Source of the DNA: Datnioides undecimradiatus
Taxonomy: Eukaryota; Chordata; Actinopteri; Lobotiformes; Datnioididae
DNA: 64,000 bases
Assembly (NCBI GenBank): GCA_008933995.1
Contig: WARS01000981.1
Coordinates: 1,240,001 to 1,304,000 of the forward strand
Reading direction: 5' to 3'
Shown here: piece after piece, positions 41,591 through 54,520 of the stretch
How the letters are laid out: the number at the start of each line of letters is the position of its first letter
Position numbering within the stretch: the stretch's first letter is position 1
Made by a program: the position numbers and the translations under genes
The notes under the pieces: model-generated
The model's database searches: none
The model's input: only the letters and a program-made list of their open reading frames with translations
What the model was told of the DNA's origin: nothing

Positions 41591-43583
41591 AAAAAATGGT
41601 GCAAAAAGAAAATATGATGATTTGTTGTGATGTGATTATGATGAAATTGGAAAGATGGTCATCAACCTCATCAAAACCCTGCAGCCTTACTGTAGGCTCA
41701 CATTAGGAACGAGGAACTTTAGCACTCCGCCATTTTCATATTTCATGGGGACGTTTTCCTTCTGCCATTCTTTTTACAAGCTATATGGGCTGCTTTAACT
41801 CTCCCGGTGATATTTCCAGTCTGCCCTGAATAATCGACCGACTCATCCAAACAAAGACTTCAACCTCACGTAACTACATTACATTAGCGTACACCCCGGA
41901 ACAAGAAGCGAAATGGAAAAGAAAATGGAAATTATAGGGTAATTCCAGAGAAAGGCAGCAAACAATGGGAATCTGTGAACCTGATGTCATCTTACATTTG
42001 AATACAAACACGCAGAGGCCCTAAATAACTTCAAAGGGAAGACAAATACACAATGCTGATTGAAAAACACTAAGTTAATTCCTCATTTAGTCAATGTCTG
42101 CTCCCGCTAACAGAAGTCCTCATGAGACATCCAGAGCAATAAAGCACTCCCTGCTTCAGCACGTCACCTGAAATGACTTTTCAAACAGGAAGACAAGGAA
42201 GAAAGACGACGAGATGAGTCGAAGGCTCCGCAATTCATTTCCAGACACTAACTCAAAGATAATTATCCTTGAATTTGTCATGCAAATGATTTGTCTTTTG
42301 TCCCACACATGCCTATTGTCTAAATCCACCACTGGTTTATAGTATACAGTATTTAATGGTGGTACATGTTTGGCAAACACAAAAACTGAGAAGAGTTGAA
42401 GCAGTTTTCAAAAAGTAATTACATGTGGCTTTATGAAAAACTCCTGATCATTTAAATGGTTGTTTTCAGACATGAGCTCTTCTCTTTTATTAACGGTTTG
42501 GCCCCAGTGGAATGTTGCTGCAGCGTGGAGTGGCTGTGCCATCCATTTCACTGGGAGCTCAATACTCAATACCCGAGCCAGTGATGAGATTTCAATCAGC
42601 AACAAAAAGGTGTCATGGCAGATAATAGAGAAAGTCTCAAGATCGAAAAGGTAAAAAGTAAATAAATATAAAAAAAAAAACATAGAATAATTTAAACTCA
42701 CAGTCCTGAAGAATGAGCACAGAGAACTGAGGCTGCAGCCTTTACAACATAAGCAGAGAGTGATGGATACAGACGGGGATGAACAAAGATAGACAGACAG
42801 AGATGAATGCAGACACACAGAATGGCTGTAGTTTGAAAATACAGTCTCGACTCAAAGTTAACTCAGGAAAAACTACATAAGAACGTGTTTGATATTCAGA
42901 ACCCCAGATCTCTCTGCCGTTGGCTTAACATTCTACGCCTGCACCACACATATGCTTCTCAGTGCAGCGACTTCTGAAAGCCAGAGCTCTCAGCTCCAGG
43001 TAAAATTAGCACTGATTTACTGCTATTGACCAATAACTATACCAAAGCCCTGCAGACACATTATACCTATTATGAGCTCTGGGACAGTGCTTACTTACAA
43101 CAACGCTTACTTATTTCCCTGCTTGCTTTAGAAAGGAATCGGTCCTGAATCCCTGCTCTAAACTCATTTTTGACCCATCGCACGTCACGCGCAGTCATGT
43201 AAAGCAGAAATGGTATGTCAAAGGCACATTATCACTGTCAGTAGCCATCTAGGAGACATTTACCTTCGGATGAGGCGCATTCATTCTTGTGTTTGAAATG
43301 TAAACCAAGGCCCTGCCACACTGGGCAGCCGACACACCCAAAGCAGAAGATAAATGCGCCTGAAGTCATTTTGCATCGTGTAACCATCCCCTATGTAATC
43401 TTTACACACTCGAGTCTCTTGTGTACAAGAGCACTTCATATGCTGAACACTGCATATACTTCCTTGCAGACAGACACATCTGTATAATGATTTTCAGCAA
43501 TGATTTGCAAAGAGTGTGCAGGTTTTGTTCCATGTTCTTGAGTCTGAAGGCGCTTCCTGCAGTGAAAACAGCTCGTTGACAGT
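41591..43583. other. Intronic stretch without recognised genes
   Basis: An A-rich run lies near 42671-42680. The minus-strand ORF 42408-42818 is Cys/Ser/Leu-rich with no domain. Nothing else was recognised. Confidence 0.5.
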
Positions 43584-43605
43584 TGCGTGCGTGCGCGCAC
43601 GCGCA

Positions 43606-43646
<41 letters not shown>
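43584..43646. repeat. 63-bp alternating purine-pyrimidine tract: (TGCG/CGCA) core plus (CA)n
   Basis: From TGCGTGCGTGCGCGCACGCG into an uninterrupted (CA)n, every step alternates pyrimidine and purine. The first ~27 bp are CG-rich, the composition most prone to Z-DNA. ORFs reading VCVC or THTH across it are artefacts. Confidence 0.9.
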
Positions 43647-43648
<2 letters not shown>

Positions 43649-45373
43649 CCTGCCCACTGTACATGGTTAAACAGCTTCCAGCCTCTATGGGTGGCAGAGA
43701 CTGAGGAAAGTGGACAGTGCACTGATTCATTTTGTCCTTACCTGCTGGGCAGCTAACACTAGCTAGCCGGTTGTTAGCACGTATTGGACTCATGCCTTAA
43801 CACAACAGCAGGAGCAGATTAAATTGTGCGCTGGCTGGTCTTGTGCTTTTCTCTGTGCTTAAAGTAATAAAAAAAAAAACCAGTGCATCTGTGCAATACA
43901 GTTCCTCTGTCAATCAAAAAAATGAAACTATTGTTTTGTTACTGTACATGTTCTTTCATTGCCATGACCACAGCCACTGCCTTTCATTGTTAGTCAGTCC
44001 CACATTCACCATCCGACTGAGCCGCATACCAACTGGAGCTCTACATGTGCATTATCGAACAAATGCGCCATGTCCAGCTGTTTGGAGAATATTCGTTAGA
44101 GATAACAGTGGCCAGCTGGTTTAGGAAATGCCTGAGACTTCACAGAAAATGTAACAATGTACATGCGAGGGGTTTTGAACATTTGGTATTTTCAAAAGGG
44201 ACCAACGGGCTTGGGGCTGAGAGGCACACGTGTACAATGCTGCAGAGTTTGCAGGCTAAAAATGTCACAATGAGCCACCAGCTGCCTGTTTTTCATTGAT
44301 GTGTCCCAGCCACGTTAAACCCATAAGACTGTTCTTAACTATTCTGTTCACCGCATTCACCGACTGGTCTTCTTAGGACTCTGACGTCTAAAAAAACAGC
44401 AGTTCAATGTAGCTGAAGAGCACAGCTGCCATACAAACCCACGGAGACACAGTGTCAGTGGACAATGATGGATCTATTAATGAATTCATCTCAGGGAAGC
44501 ACGGAGAGGAGAAACATTTGCCATGTCACAGAAGCTTCAAAGGTAAAGACACCTTAGTCGCTGTAAATATTTGAGTCTGAATTATCATAAGCTCATGTAT
44601 TCCTCCGGGTTAACTGTGACTACATAGATTTTATAGTGCTCAATTTCCAGAACATGCTTGCAATTAAATTTATTTCATTTGAATCATTTGGATACGTATG
44701 GCTAAGGCTTGTTGGCTTCCAAAGCAGCCCTCGGTGGTGCAAAATCAATGTTACAAATGTATATATCTGAATAAATATCATTTTCCCCCCATCTATTTGA
44801 CACATGAAACAGTCGTTTGAAAAAAACTTGAGAAACGAATGAATTCAAACTTCCAGCACGCAGCAGTTTGTTTTCCTAACAATCCATTATGCAAGCACAC
44901 CCATAATGTTACTTTACACAAATAATTCATAATGGAATTCCGCACAAATGCAGTGATCAAGCTCAAGGTTTCCTGCAGTACTTTACATTGCAGCTGACCC
45001 ACCTCCCCCGATCTACCGCTAACATCAGAGGAAATATCACATTTTTGACAAATATTATGCCTGTTATGCATATGTACATATATGTTAATAATAACATCAC
45101 TTCTACTACTATAATAATAATAATTTTCTTAACATTCAGAAAACTGGTGGGATCTCCTCCCTTAAGTGCAAACTGGGCTGATGAAGATGAAACCTATCAT
45201 AATTCTCTAGTTCTTTTAGTTTGATGCTTTCTCGTCTTCCCGTTCTGTTTGACTCTGCAGTTATGTCTTCCTCCCGAGCTGTAGAGAAAAAGCCTCCCGC
45301 TGCTTCTGTGATTATTATTGTTACCATTGATATTCCTCTACATCTACATGTGGAACTTACACTGGCTACTGCC
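43647..45373. other. Intronic stretch without recognised genes
   Basis: An A-rich run lies near 43870, and ATA/ATT triplet-rich sequence at 45082-45124. Nothing else was recognised. Confidence 0.5.
45082..45124. repeat. AT-rich triplet low-complexity tract
   Basis: TTAATAATAAC followed by CTACTACTATAATAATAATA; imperfect triplet repeats. Confidence 0.7.
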
Positions 45374-45525
45374 CGTTCCCTCTCTTTCTCCACCGAGCAG
45401 GTCCAGGCCTCCCATCCAGAGCCTGGTCCAGCTCAAGGTTTCAACCTGTTAAAAGGAAGTTTTTCCTTGCCACTGTCGCCAAGTGCTTGCTCAGGGTAGG
45501 AACTGAATCAATTAAACTTGATTTT
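45374..45525 (+). mobile_element. 3' module of a dispersed teleost retroposon-like repeat
   Basis: GAGCCTGGTCCAGCTCAAGG (45420-45439) is followed by GGTTTCAACCTGTTAAAAGG, AGTTTTTCCTTGCCACTGTC and GCCAAGTGCTTGCTCAGGG in the order found in a very common fish repeat. That repeat ends in an AATTGAATTG-type tail, and here the match fades at ATTAAACTTGATTTT. The 5' part is truncated or unrecognised. The family name is not assigned. Confidence 0.65.
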
Positions 45526-48500
45526 GAGTTATGTACACATGCATGAGCTTTGCATGAACATATTTCTTTGGTTTGCTAGAAAGTCATTCACAGATAGATA
45601 AATGGACACTATGTTATACTTTTAGTACCTTTACTGATGTTTGGGGTCAGCTGGACCAAAGTGGTCCCCCACCCTTTTAGTCCACTTTGAGCAAAATTAT
45701 AAATTAATTATATCAACAATCACAGAAATCATATTAGAGTCATTTGGGATTTGGCAGAGCAGCGCTACATAAAAACAACTGCCAACACCGGCCACAGATA
45801 CAAAGGATATACAGGATGTATTGTGTTTTACCTTGTTAGAGATATACATATATCCATATATTGTATGTCCAAATCAGCGCTAAGAAGCTAATTAGCTCAT
45901 GATGATGAATGAAAAATTCCAATATGGTGGCCAAGTAGCTGTGTTTAACACCATGCTGCAAACCGATAAAGTAGAGAAATCCTCATTTCCTCACATCTTG
46001 CTGAAGTGTGCACATATGAAGAGGTATATGTTTAATTAGCATATTTTCATTGGATTTGGTCTCATTTTCCATGCCATTAAAACATGTTTCCTGTATGACA
46101 ACCCCATTGTTTTCGTGATGCGGCTGCGCGACAAAGTAATGCAAATGTCACACACGCGCATCCCGCGGAAAAACAGGCACAGCATGAAGCTAGCACTTGA
46201 CCTTGCAGATGAGATCAGGTATTACTCAAATGAAAATGCCGACATGCTTGACTTCATTGCCCACCAACCACAGGCCTGCTGACAATAAACAATTCTCAGA
46301 TGTACACTCGGAGCTCGGCCTGCCTGAATTACACTTTCCAGCTGATAAATGGTTCCAATGTGAAGAACTGCAAACGGCACCTCGGCGAGGCAGAGGCAGA
46401 AAAAGCGGTTCTCAACAAAGACAGATGCCTCATACATATTTAAATGCAGGTAAAACGAGGAGAACAAGAGGTGAGAGCAAACCCTCTGATGAATCCCAAA
46501 TTATACCAACTAATATAAGGCTCTCGCTCAGGAAATATTTAGATAATGAAACATGCAGCGAACGTCGCATCGGTTGTAGAGCAGAAACAAAAACAATGGC
46601 TGGCCTTTCCTTGACACAATACAAACGCCCTTATTGCATATCCTTGACAGCCAATACCACAATAGATGTTTAATATGCTTATTTTTTTATCAAGAACCAA
46701 CAGGTGATACTGCTGATAACCATCCATTTCCTCCGAGACCGACTGTAACCTCTGCCGGAGTATCAGGCTGCGCTGTCATAAATGCACCGGGCCCTGTGAC
46801 AGGTGACACCATTCTCTAGCCCTGACCTACAGTAACATACCTTTAACACCTCTAAATCCGCCTCTCACCCAAGCAAAGAGCAGATACTCGGCTTTTGACC
46901 CGGCCTTTTATCGACAATGCATCCTCTAGTCTTACAATTCCCTACTAGGTTTCCAAGAAAACATGATACACAATAAACCATCCTCGAGACCTACAGTCAC
47001 CTCTGAGACTGCTTAGTCAAAGCTACAGTGGCTGGCCCTAATGGCTTAATCTAGAACTTCATCTGAACGCTGTCGCCTGCTCCGACCACCACCACTCTTT
47101 ACCTCATTCCTACTCCCACAAAGTCTAATGCAAAGCACAAAGGGAAGCGAGGAGCTGCTTACACGTTTTAAAAACCAAAATACCTGTGGAAGGTGATGGA
47201 AGAGTCTGAAGGATACGTACGAAACATTGTATTCTGTTTGAGCTTAATTTGCAGTGTCACCCTGTTTAGTTGATATCTCTGACGACGCAAATACTGCATT
47301 TAACAGTTAAACAGTATGTTGATTTAACTTAACTAGTGGAGCTAAGCTAGCTTCACTCAGCTAAATGGCCTGCTGAGCCAACCAGCATGGTGCCATCGCC
47401 CGCCAAACAAATCAACCAACCTGCTTTCATGCTAGTAAACACAGAACATACACACAACGTTAGCAGTTAGCATTAGAGCCTTCCGGTCAGTCATATTGAT
47501 TCGGTTCCATAGCCACCATAGGTGTATTAGTGTGAACTGGCTGCAGTTCTGGCTACCATGTGACCTGCTTTAGGCTGCACCTTCTATTACCCAGATTAGT
47601 TACCCAGATTAGTCCAGCCCATTCCTACAATAAAATCTGAACCAGATCAGCTAAACTCATTCAACTTCCTGTTCACTTGAAACATTTTATGTTTGCTCAT
47701 TTCCTTATGAATTTCTCCATGAAAAAACATCTGTGATGTCAAACTCGGAACAGAAATACTACAAGGTCAGCAGTTTGGTTGTTTTTGATGAATTTCCCCA
47801 GAAGAGGTACGTAGGTGGAAAAGCCCATGTAATGAACTGTTAATGCAGCAAATGAGAAAGAGTGCAGAGTTTGCAGAAGGGAGATGTTCTGACAACGAAG
47901 AGAGAACAGTGAGGGCATCGATGATTAGAGGCATTCTGCTGGGGCATCTGGGCCCTCATCACCATCTTCATCAGACACTCATTGCGTTAAGTTGCCGTCT
48001 CAAGAGCCCGTGTGATGTGGAAATGCCTCCATTGATTTTTTTTTGGTTGTCAACTCTCCCTTTTTACTGCCACCTTCTTCAGGGATGCTCGCCTCAACAA
48101 AAGCCTTGCCTGGTACTTAGATCTGAGCGTCTTGATTTGCACAGTGTCAATAAAGATGCTGGTAACCCATTGTGTTGGGAATCATTACGTTAATCTGAGA
48201 TGCCCTTGCTATTCACAGCCTCGACTTTCATGAACCTGAAGAAATGGCGCAGAGTTTGCCATTTGGCCAAATTTTCCACATAAGCTAGTAAACAACATTT
48301 TGAGCTCACGTGTAAATAGCAGCTGTTGAATTGATCACAGCGGTTGAACAGCAAATCATAGAAATCTAAATTATTAACACTGTTTGGTCCTTTGATTTTT
48401 ATGGAGATGTGCTAATTTGATTATTTCAATAGTTATATTTTATTAAAGTTAAACATGCTATTAGAATATTAATGTAAGTGTTATAAAGAGAGAGAGATTC

Positions 48501-50511
48501 TAAGGTTTGCACAGTAAATCTAATTTAATCTCATGAACAATAAATTCTCTATAGCAAGTCAGCCTCCAGGAAGCACTGATTCTGACTTTAATTGCAGTCA
48601 ATATTATCATATTATATTTTATAAGATTCTGCATGGGTAAAACAATGAGAGTGTGATAACTGAGTGTCTTGTAATATTGTATGTTCAGATGTCCCTTTTT
48701 CCAGTGAGCAAATATGCTGCAATCATTTATCTGACACACAGAGAGGGACTGAGGCTGTACTGGGGTCTGCAGGCAGTCAGAGAAATGAGACGATGTTGTC
48801 GAGGCGCTGAAAACAGCAGCAATATTAAAATCATCAGTTCAGCTCAAGAAAAACAGGGCAGCAATGTAACACGATGACATGATGTTTGCATCACAGAACT
48901 GTATGTTAACAGAGATGCATTAAGGGATTTTCATAACTCAACAAACACAGATATTCTTGTTGATCTGATTACAGTTACGCTATATTCCCTCACATAGTCC
49001 CAAAAGTCTTCAACACATATTCAAGTCCAAGGCACTGGTTTAACCAAGTCCACTTTTACATTCCGCGCATGTGCAACACGTGTCAGAACAGGATTTCATA
49101 ACTTCAGCAGACACCTGACCACTTTCACCATCTTATAACTATGATCAATACAGGTGAACTATTAGGTAGGAAAGTAGGAATCACCTGTTGTGCTAAACAG
49201 TTGATGATCTGCTCTAAGTACACAGTAAGGTCTGTCACAAGACGACTCTGATCCACCTCTGTCAGTTTTCTCTGAACCCCCCCTTTCTGAACTTCAACAC
49301 ATTCAAGTGAGCATTGGAACTAGTTGCCCTGGACTCAGTTGCTGGTCTGAACAGAGAGCTGCTTTCAATCTTCAGTCAGACCACACACATTTGCAGCATC
49401 TTGTTCATAACAGAAATGATTCTTCTGACTTGTCTCCTCACCTCCACCATCATCGCTTCTTGTTGTTGATACATCTAACGCAAAGCTCTTGAAACAGGTT
49501 TAATGACATGATGGGATTTTTTCTTCATTTGACTCACCCACCTTCAAAACAGACAAGGATCTGTGCAGATACAAATTCATTTCAAACCGCGTCACAGTCA
49601 ACTGCTTCGATTGCAATAAAAAACTAAACTGTGAATTGCAGGGAAGAAAAAACAAAACCCTCTCTCCAAACTCTGCTCTGTTTGATCCCAAATTAGTTTA
49701 ATCATTTCTACTTTACGCACTATAAAAAACCCTGCTATTCTGTTGGGTGCAGGGTAATTTCAAAACCAAACATTTTCTTAAGTGCAAAATGACAAACCTG
49801 CCTTGGTAAAAAAAGAAAAAAAAATGTTTTTTTCCTGGCTTTTTTTTTATAAAAGCCTTCACAAATGGCATTCAAGGGGAGCGCTGACAAAAAACACAAG
49901 GAACAACATTTCAAAGTTACCTTTTCACAGGTTCTCTCTGTCAGTCTCTCTCTCTATCTCACACCACACACACACACACGCACTGACAGACAGGTACAGC
50001 CATCAGAGACATGCTTCCAGTCTACTGACATTGACAGCCTGTCAACTGTGGACCAGGTCTGAAAGGACACACCTAGCAATCAGCCCAGCATGCAAAAGTG
50101 GTGAATCAGAATGCATTATGGGAGAAACACTGACAGAGACACCGAGCTGGTCCCTCGTCTACCCCGCAGACAATATCAATTATGAATGTTTTAATTATAA
50201 ATAGGAAGATCTGCATTTAGCAGTGCTTCTATCAACATGTGTCAGCCTGCAGTTACCTTGTGTGGTGCGCTGAATCACAGTCAGCTTTTGCGGCGAAACT
50301 ATATCAAAATGTATTGCTTTAAATGATGTTTTAATGCATCTGACAAAGCTGCAGAGCTGAACAGGAATGGAGAGTCCATCAACAGCGGGGAGCCCTCTGG
50401 GTAAGCCAGTGCCTTGCAAGGTGCAAGGGCCAATTTGGGTTTTCATCGCACTGATGGCTCATGAATCTTGCTCCTTTGCAGTGGGCACTTTTTTAAGACC
50501 CTGTTTTTAGC
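45526..50511. other. Intronic stretch without recognised genes
   Basis: It has a 13-bp tandem duplication (TTACCCAGATTAG twice, near 47587-47612), an AG run near 48487-48496, A- and T-runs near 49810-49850, CT-rich sequence near 49941-49960 and (CA)n at 49965-49979. The ORF 46197-46673 (158 codons) has no recognisable domain. No exon was seen. Confidence 0.5.
49965..49979. repeat. Short (CA)n microsatellite
   Basis: Uninterrupted CA units preceded by a CT-rich tract. Confidence 0.8.
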
Positions 50512-50650
50512 CTATTAGTTGATCGACAGAAAATTAACCAGCGACGTTAATGATGATGTATTAATCATCAATGCAAAACAAAAGGCCAAAAATGTTGCTA
50601 CTTTCTTTGAGTTTTCAATTGTTAGTCATATAAAAGGAGATATTAGATGT
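50512..50650 (-). mobile_element. MITE-like repeat (family C), 3' end, minus orientation
   Basis: ATTAGTTGATCGACAGAAAA followed by TTAACCAGCGAC and an interior with AAAGGCCAAAAATG and TTTCTTTGAGT resembles the reverse complement of the 3' end of a common teleost element. That element starts TAGAGCTGCAACTA and ends near CAGAAAATTAATC. The start of the same family is seen at 54.52 kb. No duplication was identified. Confidence 0.55.
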
Positions 50651-50778
50651 TGCCCAGAAGTCTTGCAAAGGTGAGTGACATTCTTCACTATTGTCTGTCA
50701 TTTTACAGGCTGTGCATTGAAGCAATTAATCAAAGATATAATAAGTGAGTGAGTGAGTGGCACAGCGGTGAGGGGGTC

Positions 50779-50880
50779 TGAGTTGGCACTTCTGCCATCA
50801 GCGCGAGAACGTTCGTGAATGGGCGACCGCTGACATGTATTGTCAAGGACTTTGAACGATCGGACCACTGTGAAGTCCTT
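50779..50880 (+). mobile_element. Decayed tail fragment of SINE-like family B
   Basis: CTTCTGCCATCAGCG, GTGAATGGGCGACCGCTGAC, and TTTGAACGATCGGACCACTG correspond to the CCATCAG...GTGAATGGGTGAA...CTTTGAGTGGTCGGAAGAC body of family B. Divergence is high. Confidence 0.45.
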
Positions 50881-52164
50881 TTTGTCATTTTGCTGCTCTT
50901 GCTGTGGTTTACAAAGGTGAGGCCTTCAAAGAACCAAAGGTAAGTGGGTTGAACGTCTGCAGTCAGTGGAAATGGCATCAACTGGCCAGTGGGAAATTAA
51001 GTGTCAAACTGTAAATGTAAAATTATGTAGAACTTTATATTTGTCCAAAGCTTGGAAGAAATATTTAGATTTGTTGGGAAATTATCAGTTTTACATGATG
51101 TAGTGCTTGGTACGGAACCTAACCTTTTCATTGCCGCCATACTTCTGCTGTTTTCCAACAAAAAGTGAAGAGTGATACTTTTCTAGGAAGCAAGCGGAAC
51201 TAAATGTTGCACTCTAGGACTCTCTGTATCTCATTTCATACTGTGTTACAGGGATGAATGGAAACACCAGGTGTGACTCCCTCTCTCTGAATGAACCCAA
51301 AGCTGGAGCTGCTCTATACCTGCACCAGTATATTGTGATACAGACACTCAGACTTGCTGAAAGAGTCTGTGAAGAAAAGTAGTGGTGAGCAGGAGCAACC
51401 CTGCCTTTCCTGCTCTTTAAAGCTTCCTGCTGCATTAACGATAAAGAAATTCTTAATCTCTAGTACAGTAGATCTCAGCTCCCACTATAGAATCAGCCAT
51501 CTGAGCGCTTTAGGTAAGTGAGGTGAACCGTTGCTCAGGGGAAGATAATCTCCTTTGAATACCACCTGATTTCGCTTTATCCTCAGAAAGATACCTAGCA
51601 TTGCCTCTCTATTTGGTTAATGGAGCAGGGATGCCCAGGAGGAATAGAACATACTCTTGTTGCAGACCAACTTGCAGCTTGGAAACAAATCATCGACTTA
51701 TGAACTGCCCTAAATATAATAAGGCACCCGGGGCATTGTATATAAATGGTATGTGTGCATATACAAGTTGCATCTGCTACAAGCTTGGCATTTGGGAACA
51801 ATCAATTCAAGAAATATTATTTTTCACTGAGCACTGGTGCAACACACAGCACCCGCTGCACACTCGCTACGCTATTATTCCATTACCCATGAAGTCCTCA
51901 CTGTAATGTAATTAATATTCATAGAACATAATACTCATAACTGTAACGACACAGGGAGTATTGCGACACATACGCAGGGGGGCAAATTGTTAAAAGCAGA
52001 ATGGAAAAGAACTGACCTGTCAGTAAAACCATTCAAACAAAGTGGTAAGAGGTTTACAAGCCTGCATGATTCAAGTAGTTTTTAAAATACAATGTGTAAT
52101 TATAGGCAGAATACATCTTTTAATGTAGAATAAACATTATATATGAGGTGCCATTGCAACTGCT
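50881..52164. other. Intronic stretch without recognised genes
   Basis: Nothing was recognised beyond short random ORFs. Confidence 0.5.
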
Positions 52165-52420
52165 GGTCCTAGCTAAAACTGTTGTGAGTTATTGTCTTTG
52201 AGTTACGTCACCAGATCACCAGAGGGACCAGAGTCACGAGCAGTTATGTGACCACTCGTGCTAATGCATCTGTGGAGCCGTGCATTTGTGCACCGTCACC
52301 GTGGGCCTACAGCGGAGAGCGAACATCAAGATCTGCGTCGGACCCAAACTTCATGTCGCGCGCCATCGCAGGACCAAACCTGAGACCCAACAGTAGTCTC
52401 ACCTAAGTCGGTGCAGATGA
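52165..52420 (+). mobile_element. 5' fragment of a mariner element, same family as 40.9 kb
   Basis: GTTGTGAGTT, GAGTTACGTCACCAGATCAC, AGTTATGTGACCACTCGTGC and GAGAGCGAACATCAAGATCT match the 40.9-kb copy in order. The last part can be read QRRANIKICV, the start of the transposase helix-turn-helix region. The reading breaks after CVGPK. A segment like ACCTGAGACCCAACAGTAG is shared with copy 1. The catalytic domain is absent. Confidence 0.7.
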
Positions 52421-52805
52421 TTCGAGATCCATTTTTAACAGGTTTCCCATCAGCTGGAGATTCCTCTTGCAAAGATGTGGCTTGGTATTTTTGTTATGAG
52501 CAGATATTCCATGGTGGTGCACAGATGTTGAGATGTTCCTTTGCATCAGCTTTGGATATTCATACACAAACTGACCGACATCCTCCTTGATCCTGATCTT
52601 TAGCTCCTAAAGCTACTGCTCCTAACACTCCTCTGATGGGGGTGACCCCCTCCACCGCGCAGGTAGTGATTGAGCACAGAGTGTATTACATGTTCATGTG
52701 CCCATAGTTAAATTGCCTGTCAAATAAATCTTGCTGTTTTATGACGGTAAATAACACTTGGTGCCTGTTGTTGACCTTGCCCCCCCCAACATCCAACCAC
52801 CCCTG

Positions 52806-52823
52806 CACACACACACACACACA
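52806..52823. repeat. (CA)9 microsatellite
   Basis: Nine CA units, preceded by a short C run. Confidence 0.85.
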
Positions 52824-53645
52824 TTCCAATCCACTCACCATCATTGATATCCCTCAGCAGAGTACAGTGAGTTCATTACATCCAATATCTCCACTGACCT
52901 CTGTACTAAAAATTTAACAGAAGTGCTCACACAGAAAGGACAGCGCACAAGAATATTTTCCCATGTGGCAACATTCTCCCTCGGTGGAAAAACGTCAAGG
53001 ACACCACACCTGACGGTAACACACTGAGAATAATTCAGCTCTAGCACAGAACTCTTGTCCTGATCCAAATTATAACCTTAAACCTGAGTTCTAACTCTAA
53101 AACAACCTTCAGGAACCACGTCTCAATCCCAAACTTGGAAGTGAGGGAAGGTAAGGTGCTCGTTCTGTTGGATTTCCCCGCTTGTGTATGTACTTGCGAA
53201 GAAAGTTTTCGACATAAGCAAAGAGATATAACCACCAGCAGCGTGCATGCACTACACACTGTCTGATCAGCCATGAAGAGTGTGTTGGAGCTTTAGCCCG
53301 GAGCTCTGCCTGTTCTAACTCCACTCTGGCCGTCTCTCCACTTTGAAGTGTAAAGTCAGTAAAAACTTACTTTAGCCAGAGGAGATGTTTGTTGGGCGCA
53401 ATTATTGCTGAAATAAATAAATAAAGCTGTTTGTTCTCCACCTCAATAACAGCTGGCTTTTGAGTGAAAGCAGAGGTAAGGTGTTCGCATCCATCGGATG
53501 CGCTCATGCAATCATTCATTTGTTCTTACCAATCGCTCACGGAAGGGAGCTGCCAGATCCTGCAGCTAGAGTGTATGTTTACTACTGATGCTGCAGTTTA
53601 TCATCCAATGACACGATTTATGGACTCCTTCACAGATGCAAAGAC

Positions 53646-53667
53646 TTTTTTTTTTTTTTTTTTTTTT
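53646..53667. repeat. T22 homopolymer
   Basis: An uninterrupted T run followed by AAAACATTG. Confidence 0.9.
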
Positions 53668-54009
53668 AAAACATTGTTTCTGCAGTATTTTTCTTTACTG
53701 AACTTACATTGAATTTGGCGTTAAACCCCTCGTGCAAGCTTCAATCACTGATGAAAGTCGCTTTTAACGCAGAATGGCTGCAGGATTAGATGTTTAAATC
53801 TCCAGAAACTGAAATGAAATGGACTGGGTATCACTAGTACCCAAATGGCCCGAGTGCGTTTTGGCGTGTGCATTTGGTTGTTTGAGGAATAAACTAAATC
53901 CGCATCTCTCGAAAGCTCAGTTCAACACAATCCACATCTCAGTTTGTAGTAAATCCCTGCTCATCTTTATATTCAGCACCTCGTTTGAGTTTTGGCAATG
54001 CTCGCAGCA

Positions 54010-54252
54010 AGGCTCTAGGGATGGCAATGACGGTCTGTCTGTCGACCAGTCCACTTTGTTCCACGCTCAAATATCTCCTCCAACTTTGGTGATCCCGACT
54101 TTTCATCAGCGGCCCACCATGGGGGTGACATTCATGGTTACTCGTGAAAGGTCCGGACAACTATTTAATGGACTGTCAGGATATTTGGGCGTGCATCTGC
54201 GTTCCCTTCAGGATGAGTTCCAATAACTTTGATTCCCCGACTTTTCATGTGG
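54010..54252 (+). repeat. Dispersed teleost repeat with internal duplicated units
   Basis: AAGGCTCTAGGGATGGCAAT opens it, then two related units occur: AACTTTGGTGATCCCGACTT (54082-54101) and AACTTTGATTCCCCGACTTT (54225-54244), about 143 bases apart. Between them are TGACATTCATGGTTACTCG, GACAACTATTTAATGGACTG and CTTCAGGATGAGTTCCAATA. This order matches a repeat widespread in fish introns whose mechanism I cannot name. It lies inside ORF 53819-54226, which is therefore not a gene. Confidence 0.65.
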
Positions 54253-54520
54253 AACACTTACTAAGACATCCCTGTCAGCCTCACAGAGACACCAATATGC
54301 ATATCACTTGAGGAATTCAAACATGTTTTTCCACATAATCCTCCACATTTTTCAAATGTGACAGTTTAGATTTGCTCACACAAAGGAAAAAAGTCATTTC
54401 AGTGTGGGATGATGGTTTGCACCCACTTTTACCCAAGATCAGTGTAATACTGTAGGTGTCGTGGAACGTCAGCACAGCCCGCAACAGGTTTGTGACCTAA
54501 ACCTTTATTTGCAAACCAAC

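Larger units (their letters stand above)
52421..54009. other. Intronic stretch without recognised genes
   Basis: It holds (CA)9 at 52806-52823, an AAATAAATAAATAAAG run near 53412, and T22 at 53646. Nothing else was recognised. Confidence 0.5.

Noticed and set aside
42408..42818. 136-codon minus-strand ORF rich in Cys/Ser/Leu
   Set aside because: Low-complexity translation of an AG-rich plus strand; no domain.
43402..43793. ORFs with VCVCVC or THTHTH runs
   Set aside because: Translations of the (CA)n microsatellite in all frames.
46197..46673. 158-codon plus-strand ORF
   Set aside because: No domain, signal or compositional coding bias; the length is within expectation for 64 kb of intron.
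53819..54226. 135-codon plus-strand ORF
   Set aside because: Its second half is the dispersed repeat at 54010-54252.
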